From Candidatus Thalassarchaeaceae archaeon (GTDB taxonomy: Archaea; Thermoplasmatota; Poseidoniia; Poseidoniales; Thalassarchaeaceae), in NCBI GenBank assembly GCA_030747475.1, contig JASLKO010000016.1, positions 1-8,294 of the forward strand: a DNA stretch of 8,294 nt. Direction: 5' to 3'. Shown here piece by piece: positions 1 through 4,867 of the stretch; the first letter of the stretch is position 1, and each line of letters starts with the position of its first letter. The position numbers were made by a program, and so were the translations under genes. The notes beneath the pieces were generated by a model. That model did not search any database. It saw only the letters and a program-made list of their open reading frames with translations, and was not told the DNA's origin.

Positions 1-488
1 GAGCATTCGTACAGTTCAGGCGGATATCCACCTTCACCGGTTGACATGAGTGTATTCCATTTCTTGGCATTGAGTGCTCGAGACATCATGACATTGACCG
101 AGACTGACCCGTATGACATGCCGCCTCCATACCATGGGACATCGATTGTACGCTTGTGACGTTCATCACCACGTCGATTTAATTCGAGGGTGATGTCGAC
201 ATCAGCATCCGTAGAAAGTTGTTGGTCGGCAGGCAATTCCTTGAACACCAATTTGTCAAATCCGCCTCCGCTCTTTCCAGTTTTGTAGTTGAGGTGATCT
301 GGGCACTCACCTGTTTCAGCCATGTACCACGTACTGGCGATTAACTCGTCAGTCCAACGTGCATCTCCGAGTGCTTCAGGAAGATCGTATTTGGTATCCG
401 GGAACGCCCGCTGGTGGAATCCATCATGCATGAGGTGGTGCGTTTTTTCCAACAATTTAGGACTAGGTTTACTCCATTCTTTGCCCAT
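1..488 (-). CDS. FMN-binding glutamate synthase family protein, second subunit (N-terminal part, runs off the left edge)
   Basis: I translated this frame by hand from the ATG at 488 to the window edge and found 162 codons with no stop. Residues 1-105 are an N-terminal extension I do not recognise. Around residues 116-155 the text reads PWYGGGMSYGSVS, then STGEGGYPPELYE. This matches the entry to the FMN-binding TIM barrel of glutamate synthases, where a G-x-MSYGS strand and an S/T-GEGG loop shape the active site that turns 2-oxoglutarate and ammonia into glutamate. The start is firm: a textbook ribosome binding site (GGAGGTGA, complement of 495-502) lies 6 bases upstream, and the ATG overlaps the previous gene's stop as TAATG, so the two genes are translationally coupled. 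The 3' part, with any iron-sulfur cysteines, lies outside the window. A related FMN amidotransferase such as methylamine-glutamate N-methyltransferase cannot be excluded. Confidence 0.8.
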   Translation of the reverse strand, partial: MGKEWSKPSPKLLEKTHHLMHDGFHQRAFPDTKYDLPEALGDARWTDELIASTWYMAETGECPDHLNYKTGKSGGGFDKLVFKELPADQQLSTDADVDITLELNRRGDERHKRTIDVPWYGGGMSYGSVSVNVMMSRALNAKKWNTLMSTGEGGYPPELYEC

Positions 489-1954
489 TAGTGCTCACCT
501 CCTGGGAATCCTTCGATATCACCGAAGGCTTCGGCTTCCAAGTGACCACACCACATGGCTCGGCCGACTTCACCGCGAAGTCGACGGACTTCACGGACAC
601 CCATCGCTCCGAGAATTTCGAGAAGTTGGTCACGCCACGAACAGGATAGGTTGAGGATTCTTTGAACGCCCCATTCTTTGTCCAAGCCCCGTGGTAGTTT
701 GACCCCGGGCCCTCCTCTTGTCTTGGTGTCGCCTGTCAATCGAGCTTGCATGGCGATGAGGAGTGGAAGATCTAAGCCAACTGCATCCATGCCTGTGATA
801 ATGGACTTTGGAAGATGATCTGCCCCAGCAATGCCTCCAGTACCCAGCAGGGTAACTTCATCGCGACATCCTTTCTCAACGAGTGCAAAGTGTGCTTCTT
901 GGTAAAGGTCCATGATAAATCCGCCATCCTCAGATTCACCATGGTAATCTGAGATCAAATGAATGATGGATACACCATTGTCAATCATTTCCATCATCGT
1001 GTTTTTCCAATCTCCTGAGAGTGGGAGTTGAACCGAGACCAACAAGGGGTGTTCCTTGACCTGATTCCAGGCATCGAGGTTCCATGAGGACATTTCGACC
1101 ATTCTAGTGCCATTTCCATGGCTTTCGATATTGCCGATTCGCGTGGGTGCAATGATTGGCACAACATTTTCTCCGGCCAATCCTTGAGCAGTGACTGTAT
1201 TTTCTGGCAGGAATACCAATGTGTCAACCTTGCCAGCTGCTTCGACCAATATTTCGGGAACAATTCCTGATGCCACAGCATCTGGTGGGGGGGCATAGAT
1301 GAACGGAACCTGTATGGTCATCATTTTCGGTGCATTCAGAATACCCCCTGATTTGTCAAATGTGAGTCGCATTGGTTTTGAACCCAAATCCACACTTGTG
1401 CCAATCAGTTCTCTGCCGTGAATCCCGTCTCGACTTGGGCGGACAATTTCAGACATGTCTGTAAACATTTGATCAAAACCAGGTCCTCCAAATCGTCCAC
1501 GATATCCTTGTCCACGGACGGGAACCGAACCCTTGCGGGCTTCTTCATCAATGGTTGCAATGTGTTTACTGGTCATGTAAGAATCACCCAATGCCGCCAA
1601 TTCAGGATTGTGGGTGACTTTGACGAAGTCAGGATGTTGAACTTCACATCTTAGGCAACCTACGCATAGATCAGGGCGAGGTGAAAAACCACCGACTGGT
1701 CCACTGAATACTCCATATGTACAAGGTCGACTGAACACCACATCCCAGTGTCCAAAATATTTGAAAAATTCCTTGAAAAGTAATTTGGCCAACCCAAATT
1801 TACCCACCTTCACATTGAATCTTCTTGGGTACTTCTGGCGACTATCAGTTTCGGCTGCATCGATATGATACCGGTGGTATGTGTCCGCTTTCTCCCGATT
1901 TAATCGGGCTTGCTCTGCCACTGGCAATTGTATTGTCACAGGTCCATCCACCAT
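488..1954 (-). CDS. FMN-binding glutamate synthase family protein, first subunit, archaeal type
   Basis: This is a soluble protein of 488 residues, or 500 if translation begins at the upstream ATG at 1990. Residue numbers below use the 500-residue form. A short cysteine motif lies at C109, C112 and C115. It is followed by EIVRPSRDGIHGRE at 181-194, which I recognise from archaeal FMN glutamate synthases. A TIM-barrel domain then covers about 225-420, with GTGGIAGADHLPKSIITGMDAVGLD near 383-407 as the phosphate-binding end. The C-terminus (QLLEILGAMGVREVRRLRGE, 455-473) is also typical. Two oddities stand out: the fourth ligand of the CxxCxxCxxxCP ferredoxin motif is H119, and the C-x5-C-x4-C 3Fe-4S motif that normally follows the barrel is absent. 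The start at 1954 is preferred because AGGAGG (complement of 1964-1969) sits 9 bases before it. It forms an operon with the following glutamate synthase gene. The exact reaction and electron donor are inferred. Confidence 0.8.
   Translation of the reverse strand: MVDGPVTIQLPVAEQARLNREKADTYHRYHIDAAETDSRQKYPRRFNVKVGKFGLAKLLFKEFFKYFGHWDVVFSRPCTYGVFSGPVGGFSPRPDLCVGCLRCEVQHPDFVKVTHNPELAALGDSYMTSKHIATIDEEARKGSVPVRGQGYRGRFGGPGFDQMFTDMSEIVRPSRDGIHGRELIGTSVDLGSKPMRLTFDKSGGILNAPKMMTIQVPFIYAPPPDAVASGIVPEILVEAAGKVDTLVFLPENTVTAQGLAGENVVPIIAPTRIGNIESHGNGTRMVEMSSWNLDAWNQVKEHPLLVSVQLPLSGDWKNTMMEMIDNGVSIIHLISDYHGESEDGGFIMDLYQEAHFALVEKGCRDEVTLLGTGGIAGADHLPKSIITGMDAVGLDLPLLIAMQARLTGDTKTRGGPGVKLPRGLDKEWGVQRILNLSCSWRDQLLEILGAMGVREVRRLRGEVGRAMWCGHLEAEAFGDIEGFPGGEH
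495..502 (-). promoter_or_regulatory. Strong ribosome binding site for the second glutamate synthase subunit
   Basis: The minus strand reads GGAGGTGA, an almost perfect complement of the 16S rRNA 3' end, 6 bases before the ATG at 488. It lies within the last codons of the upstream gene, so the second gene of the pair is translated from its own site while its start overlaps the first gene's stop. Confidence 0.8.
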
Positions 1955-1963
1955 GTTCTCATT

Positions 1964-1969
1964 CCTCCT
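1964..1969 (-). promoter_or_regulatory. Ribosome binding site favouring the internal start of the first glutamate synthase subunit
   Basis: AGGAGG on the minus strand lies 9 bases before the ATG at 1954. The alternative ATG at 1990 has only a GGGGGC run 7 bases upstream, and that run is buried in a hairpin stem. This is the reason for choosing 1954, although use of both starts remains possible. Confidence 0.6.
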
Positions 1970-1993
1970 ATCTTCTTCCGTCGCTAGCATAAG

Positions 1994-2017
1994 CCGCGCC
2001 CCCTACGGGGGCACCGG
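1994..2017 (-). promoter_or_regulatory. GC-rich hairpin in the leader of the glutamate synthase operon
   Basis: GCCCCC (1998-2003) and GGGGGC (2007-2012) are perfect inverted repeats around a 3-base loop. CCG (1994-1996) and CGG (2015-2017) add three more pairs across a small internal loop. The stem sits 4 to 7 bases before the upstream ATG at 1990 and about 25 bases before the ribosome binding site of the ATG at 1954. It stands out sharply from the AT-rich DNA upstream. If transcribed, it would fold in the mRNA leader. A role in translational control or transcript stability is inferred. Confidence 0.5.
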
Positions 2018-2065
2018 TTGAATTGACCCCTCTTAATCATTCACACATGCAAACGCTCATTTTCG

Positions 2066-2076
2066 CAATAAAAAAC
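2066..2076 (-). promoter_or_regulatory. Candidate TATA element for the glutamate synthase operon
   Basis: The minus strand carries a T-rich run ending in ATTG (complement of 2066-2076) between the tandem repeats and the gene start. An archaeal TATA box here would place transcription initiation near 2040-2050, giving a leader that includes the GC-rich hairpin. The match to a TATA consensus is weak. The T run could instead belong to a U-rich terminator of the upstream membrane enzyme gene. A second weak candidate, ATTAAG, lies near 2032-2038. Confidence 0.3.
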
Positions 2077-2084
2077 GAACATTG

Positions 2085-2127
2085 TGTACATTTGACAATT
2101 TTAATTTTGTTATTTTGTACATTTGAC
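2085..2127. repeat. Two exact 12-bp direct repeats, 31 bp apart, upstream of the glutamate synthase operon
   Basis: TGTACATTTGAC occurs at 2085-2096 and again at 2116-2127. The start-to-start distance of 31 bp is close to three helical turns, so both copies face the same side of the DNA. The flanking AAT and several other bases also match. Each copy contains the 6-bp palindrome TGTACA. They lie just upstream, in minus-strand sense, of the candidate TATA element, the usual place for an archaeal activator site. An 8-bp inverted repeat, ACAATTTT (2095-2102) with AAAATTGT (2129-2136), overlaps them. The 12-bp identity and spacing are seen directly. Binding of a regulator is inferred. Confidence 0.55.
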
Positions 2128-2159
2128 CAAAATTGTGGCCGCAATCGTCATACTTGAAT

Positions 2160-3659
2160 TCACTCGGATTCGCCATTAGGCTTCCAAGCATGGCTGGGCG
2201 TAGAATCAATCCAACTTCGTCCATCCCACTTGAGTCTGCCAAGGCGATGCAAGACCCACCCGGTAATCCATAGTGAAGGCAAACTCATGATGAGGGAATG
2301 GTTGACCAAATCATTACCACTATATTCGACAAGAATGTGTACTTCAACGACATCATCTGCTGATTCATTGAGGTGGACGATGGCAAGGTGCCAATATTTG
2401 TGATCATCAATGGGTTCAAACCGATGAGAATCACCAGGTGAAATTGAAATTGCATGTTCCTTGATATCATCCCAAATGATGCCATCGTCATCCATGGATA
2501 CAGAGGCTTCTTCCAATTCCATAATGACCACTTCAATCGCAAATTCGTCATCGAAATTTGTCAAGGTAAAAATTGCTTCATCCCCATATTCCATTTGTTG
2601 AATGATGTCGAAATTCGAATCACCGGGTCCCAATCGCATAGAAGCCCTGTCATCCATCGTTGCAGATTGATATGTCATGCTAGCGGACAAAGCACCGACC
2701 ATCAGTAAAACGACAATTCCCTCTACGACCGCATGTCTGCTGGCCTTAATCCGAGTCATGCCTTTGAACGTCGAACCAAACCCATTTCGAAGCCTGGGTT
2801 GGATGTGGTGGATGAACAGTGCTCCGATACCACCAATGAAAATTCCAAGCGGAATGTCAACAACCCAATGTATGCCAAGATAGAGGATGGTAAATGCGAA
2901 CAAAACCGTATTCAAAATGATGAATTGATGGTATCGCTTATGTTTCCAATCTTTGAGTTGAATTCCATTTTCTCGCATGTGCAACCAATTCAGTGCAATG
3001 ATGCCAAATGGAATTGCAATGTGTAGGCTTGGCACACAATTGTCTAGTGGATCATGGCTTGCATAGAATACAGCATACCATGGATCTTGATACAATAGTG
3101 CATCCATTCCTGGAATGTACGAACTTGTGACTTCGACGTTAAAGAATAGATAATATGGCACTGCAAGGGCATAAATCAGCAGATAATTTAGTGTCACTTT
3201 GTCTGTTAAATCACGTTCACCCGTGTACATGTAGTAGATTGTTGTGACATAGATCAGGAAGAGATAGATGAACAGGTAATGGAAGTTCAGGAAGTCGGTA
3301 AGCATTGCATTCTCGAATGTATTTTGAACGGTCAAAACAAATTCTCCTTCCAATGCAAGAACCCAATCCGAATAATGACCAGTTGTGGTTTTGATAGGCT
3401 CATTTAGCCCATCAGTCACCTTTTTCCAAACAAAGATGGCCAAATATCCAAACATGTGAATGTAATACCGTTTGTCACCAATTTCTGTAAAAAAATGCTT
3501 CATTGAAACACATGAATCACGTTGATTTAACGTGAACAACCAACATAAGATGGGTGTGAAAAGTAAAATCAGTCCCATCATGACCCAGTAGGGACTCATA
3601 TCTTGACCCCAGTCGAACCCCTTCATGATATATCCGGAGAAAAATAGTGCTCCGGCCAC
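2160..3659 (-). CDS. PAP2 / inositol-phosphorylceramide-synthase-like membrane enzyme with C-terminal ectodomain
   Basis: This is a 499-residue polytopic membrane protein. Hydrophobic segments lie near residues 22-44, 65-80, 128-146, 156-175, 209-227, 246-262, 266-285, 311-328 and 454-471. The core resembles the PAP2_3 (Aur1-like) family: NCVPSLHIAIPF holds His213, and LGIHWVVDIPLG holds His264 and Asp268, the usual catalytic histidines and supporting acid. Such enzymes hydrolyse or transfer phosphate headgroups of lipids or isoprenoid phosphates at the membrane; the substrate here is unknown. After the core comes a strongly acidic, non-membrane region (about 330-450) and a last membrane helix, an added part I do not recognise. 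The first codon is GTG at 3659, only 14 bases from the tRNA-Ala 3' end, without a clear ribosome binding site. ATG at 3626 or 3599 is also possible. It may be co-transcribed with the tRNA. Confidence 0.75.
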   Translation of the reverse strand: MAGALFFSGYIMKGFDWGQDMSPYWVMMGLILLFTPILCWLFTLNQRDSCVSMKHFFTEIGDKRYYIHMFGYLAIFVWKKVTDGLNEPIKTTTGHYSDWVLALEGEFVLTVQNTFENAMLTDFLNFHYLFIYLFLIYVTTIYYMYTGERDLTDKVTLNYLLIYALAVPYYLFFNVEVTSSYIPGMDALLYQDPWYAVFYASHDPLDNCVPSLHIAIPFGIIALNWLHMRENGIQLKDWKHKRYHQFIILNTVLFAFTILYLGIHWVVDIPLGIFIGGIGALFIHHIQPRLRNGFGSTFKGMTRIKASRHAVVEGIVVLLMVGALSASMTYQSATMDDRASMRLGPGDSNFDIIQQMEYGDEAIFTLTNFDDEFAIEVVIMELEEASVSMDDDGIIWDDIKEHAISISPGDSHRFEPIDDHKYWHLAIVHLNESADDVVEVHILVEYSGNDLVNHSLIMSLPSLWITGWVLHRLGRLKWDGRSWIDSTPSHAWKPNGESE

Positions 3660-3673
3660 CAGTATGGGTTAAG

Positions 3674-3746
3674 TGGACGCTGGGGGATTTGAACCCCCGG
3701 CCTCTTGAGTGCCACTCAAGCGATCTTCCAGCTGATCTAAGCGCCC
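3674..3746 (-). tRNA. tRNA-Ala (anticodon GGC)
   Basis: The gene is 73 nt and folds fully. The acceptor stem GGGCGCU/AGCGUCC contains G3-U70, the classic alanine identity pair. The D stem is GAUC/GAUC. The anticodon stem CUUGA/UCAAG carries loop GUGGCAC (anticodon GGC), and the T arm is GGGGG-UUCAAAU-CCCCC. The discriminator base is A, CCA is not encoded and there is no intron. Loop positions 32 and 38 are G and C and could pair. It lies between the divergent SprT-like gene and the PAP2-like gene. Confidence 0.95.
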
Positions 3747-3792
3747 TTTTCATTCAAGCAAGGCTTGGTGAAGCCGGCGAACGGTCCCGTTC

Positions 3793-3799
3793 ATTTAAG
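3793..3799 (+). promoter_or_regulatory. TATA-like box for the leaderless SprT-like gene
   Basis: ATTTAAG is centred about 27 bases before the ATG at 3824. That distance is what archaeal TATA boxes keep from the transcription start, so the transcript probably begins at or next to the start codon. No ribosome binding site is present at that ATG, in agreement. Confidence 0.55.
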
Positions 3800-3823
3800 C
3801 CTCTGTGTCCGGTCACGAAGGAC

Positions 3824-4402
3824 ATGGGGGGCGGTGCTTTGGGAGACAGATTGACAAGATATGTCACCGTAACAGCTCGAGCCACAAAGGTGCCAAGCAA
3901 ACCACCGGTTGTTCCCGAAGGAATGCTTGAATCAATCACCGAAAAAATATCGGTTGAAGAGGCACCATTTCTTCTACACCTCGCGCGCGTGCGCGTAGAG
4001 TGGCTTGGATTGGAAGCGGATCGGCTTGGGAATACGCACTTCGAAATGCATCCACACGAACTTGAAGCACGCAAGAAACAGCGACTCCCACCTGGTCCCA
4101 TCACCATTGGAATTCACCCGATATTGGCCGAGGATGAAATGCTGTTCAATCATACATTGGTGCATGAGTTACTGCATGCAGCAGGATTGACCGAACACAA
4201 TAACCATCATGCAGAATTGGTCAATGAGATTGCACCCAGTCCAAAATTGTCTGAAAGTCCGTTGCTACAGGAGATTCGCAATCAGGCATTGGGTCAACAA
4301 GAGATCAAAGATTGGACTTGCTTACATTGTGGTTTTGTTTGGGAACGAACCACAGTCCGAACCCCTTCGCGATGCCCAAAGTGCGCCCGCCCCTTCAAGT
4401 GA
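3824..4402 (+). CDS. SprT-like zinc metalloprotease with C-terminal zinc ribbon
   Basis: The protein is 192 residues. NHTLVHELLHAAGLTEHNNHH (109-129) contains the HExxH zinc-protease motif (H114, E115, H118), with H125, H128 or H129 as candidate third ligand. A C-terminal zinc ribbon is formed by C166, C169, C184 and C187 (WTCLHCG ... RCPKC). This layout resembles SprT/Spartan-type proteins, whose best-known members cut DNA-protein crosslinks; that role here is inferred from family only. There is no signal peptide or membrane segment, so it should act in the cytoplasm. The reading frame stays open leftwards to 3647, but that part overlaps tRNA-Ala on the other strand. I therefore start at ATG 3824, supported by a TATA-like box at leaderless distance. 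ATG 3923 is a less likely alternative. A 16-bp alternating purine-pyrimidine tract lies in the gene at 3982-3997. tRNA-Arg follows after 34 bases. Confidence 0.75.
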   Translation: MGGGALGDRLTRYVTVTARATKVPSKPPVVPEGMLESITEKISVEEAPFLLHLARVRVEWLGLEADRLGNTHFEMHPHELEARKKQRLPPGPITIGIHPILAEDEMLFNHTLVHELLHAAGLTEHNNHHAELVNEIAPSPKLSESPLLQEIRNQALGQQEIKDWTCLHCGFVWERTTVRTPSRCPKCARPFK

Positions 4403-4436
4403 ACTTCATGAAGGGCCGACGACCACGCACAACCAC

Positions 4437-4510
4437 GGGCGATTAGTGTAGCTTGGATATCACCTTGGATTTCTAATCCGAGAACACGGGTTCGAATCCT
4501 GTATCGCCCA
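4437..4510 (+). tRNA. tRNA-Arg (anticodon UCU)
   Basis: The gene is 74 nt. The acceptor stem GGGCGAU/AUCGCCC is perfect. The anticodon arm is UUGGA-UUUCUAA-UCCGA (anticodon UCU) and the T arm ACGGG-UUCGAAU-CCUGU. The D stem has three pairs plus a U-U apposition, and its loop holds GGA, giving A20, a known arginine identity base. The discriminator base is A, with no CCA and no intron. A T-rich stretch follows directly and may end transcription. Confidence 0.94.
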
Positions 4511-4526
4511 CTTTTCATCTTCTTGG
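4511..4526 (+). terminator. T-rich stretch after tRNA-Arg, candidate archaeal terminator
   Basis: CTTTTCATCTTCTTGG follows the tRNA 3' end within a few bases. Archaeal RNA polymerase commonly stops at such T-rich tracts without needing a hairpin. The assignment rests only on composition and position. Confidence 0.35.
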
Positions 4527-4540
4527 TTACCCGATTCGCT

Positions 4541-4547
4541 CATATAC
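4541..4547 (+). promoter_or_regulatory. TATA-like box for the L41e gene
   Basis: CATATAC is centred about 26 bases before the ATG at 4570, where no ribosome binding site is seen. It repeats the leaderless arrangement of the SprT-like gene and supports this start for a very short gene. Confidence 0.55.
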
Positions 4548-4569
4548 GGGGAGTAGGTCGGCCGAACCC

Positions 4570-4677
4570 ATGAAGCGGGGAAGTCGTGCCTGGAAGAAGG
4601 CCGGCAATCAGCGATGGAAGTGGCGCCGCAAGAAGTTGCGCCGCCGCCGTGCTGCACGCAAGCAAAACAAGCAGTGA
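4570..4677 (+). CDS. rpl41e: Large-subunit ribosomal protein L41e
   Basis: This is a 35-residue, extremely basic protein: 18 of 35 residues are Lys or Arg, with three tryptophans. It begins MKRGSRAWKKAGNQRWKW and continues with RRKKLRRRR. The pattern MKR-x2-R-x-WKK-x-G-x2-RWKW followed by an arginine/lysine helix is what I recall for archaeal L41e, the smallest ribosomal protein, a single helix lying at the subunit interface. The length fits the archaeal form, which is longer than the 25-residue eukaryotic one. The ATG sits at leaderless distance from a TATA-like box. Its position between tRNA-Arg and tRNA-Trp fits a translation role. Arginine-rich random frames do occur in GC-rich DNA, but the WKK/RWKW spacing and the promoter make chance unlikely. 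Confidence 0.85.
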   Translation: MKRGSRAWKKAGNQRWKWRRKKLRRRRAARKQNKQ

Positions 4678-4694
4678 GTGGCGAATCGCCTCAC
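4674..4694 (+). terminator. Hairpin overlapping the L41e stop codon
   Basis: GTGAG (4674-4678) pairs with CTCAC (4690-4694), and GCG (4681-4683) pairs with CGC (4687-4689) around a 3-base loop, leaving TG plus flanking bases bulged. The stem includes the TGA stop codon. It may end or stabilise the short L41e mRNA. There is no T tract directly after it, so a classical terminator is doubtful. Confidence 0.25.
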
Positions 4695-4704
4695 CGCTCG
4701 GTTG

Positions 4705-4710
4705 AAATAT
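4705..4710 (+). promoter_or_regulatory. TATA-like box upstream of tRNA-Trp
   Basis: AAATAT is centred about 29 bases before the first base of tRNA-Trp, a fitting distance for an archaeal promoter that starts just upstream of the mature tRNA. Confidence 0.4.
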
Positions 4711-4736
4711 CGTTGGCCTCGGCCATGTATTACCTT

Positions 4737-4809
4737 GGGGGTATAGTATAGCCTGGTAGTACTACCGGCTCCAGACCGGTGGAGGGGGGTTCGAATCCCT
4801 CTGCCCCCA
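4737..4809 (+). tRNA. tRNA-Trp (anticodon CCA)
   Basis: The gene is 73 nt. The acceptor stem is GGGGGUA/UGCCCCC with one U-G pair and the D stem GUAU/GUAC. The anticodon arm is ACCGG-CUCCAGA-CCGGU (anticodon CCA) and the T arm GGGGG-UUCGAAU-CCCUC. The discriminator base is A and CCA is not encoded. There is no intron, whereas tRNA-Trp of many euryarchaea, such as haloarchaea, carries one. Confidence 0.95.
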
Positions 4810-4849
4810 CCATTCAACACGTCGATGCGTTGGTTTGATGATGTGTACC

Positions 4850-4867
4850 CACGCACGCGCGCGCATG
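4850..4867. other. 18-bp alternating purine-pyrimidine tract at the subtilase start
   Basis: From 4850 to 4867 every step alternates pyrimidine and purine (CA, CG, CA, CG x4, CA, TG) and ends on a candidate start codon at 4865. Such tracts can adopt left-handed Z-DNA under negative supercoiling. Whether this happens here is unknown. Confidence 0.4.

Noticed and set aside
322..654. Plus-strand open frame of 110 codons at the left end
   Set aside because: It overlaps both glutamate synthase genes on the other strand and shows no family features.
2085..2127. The 12-bp repeats as a short CRISPR-like array
   Set aside because: There are only two copies, the repeat is too short and the 19-base spacer is AT-rich. 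Placement upstream of an operon fits a regulatory site better.
2733..3026. Plus-strand open frames inside the PAP2-like gene
   Set aside because: They are shadows of a strong membrane protein frame, with no start signals or recognisable domains.
3656..3750. tRNA-Ala as an integration (att) site of a mobile element
   Set aside because: I found no second copy of its 3' end, no integrase and no foreign genes in the window.
3647..3823. N-terminal extension of the SprT-like open frame back to 3647
   Set aside because: It would read through the tRNA-Ala gene on the opposite strand and looks non-protein-like. The TATA-like box at 3793-3799 supports the start at 3824.
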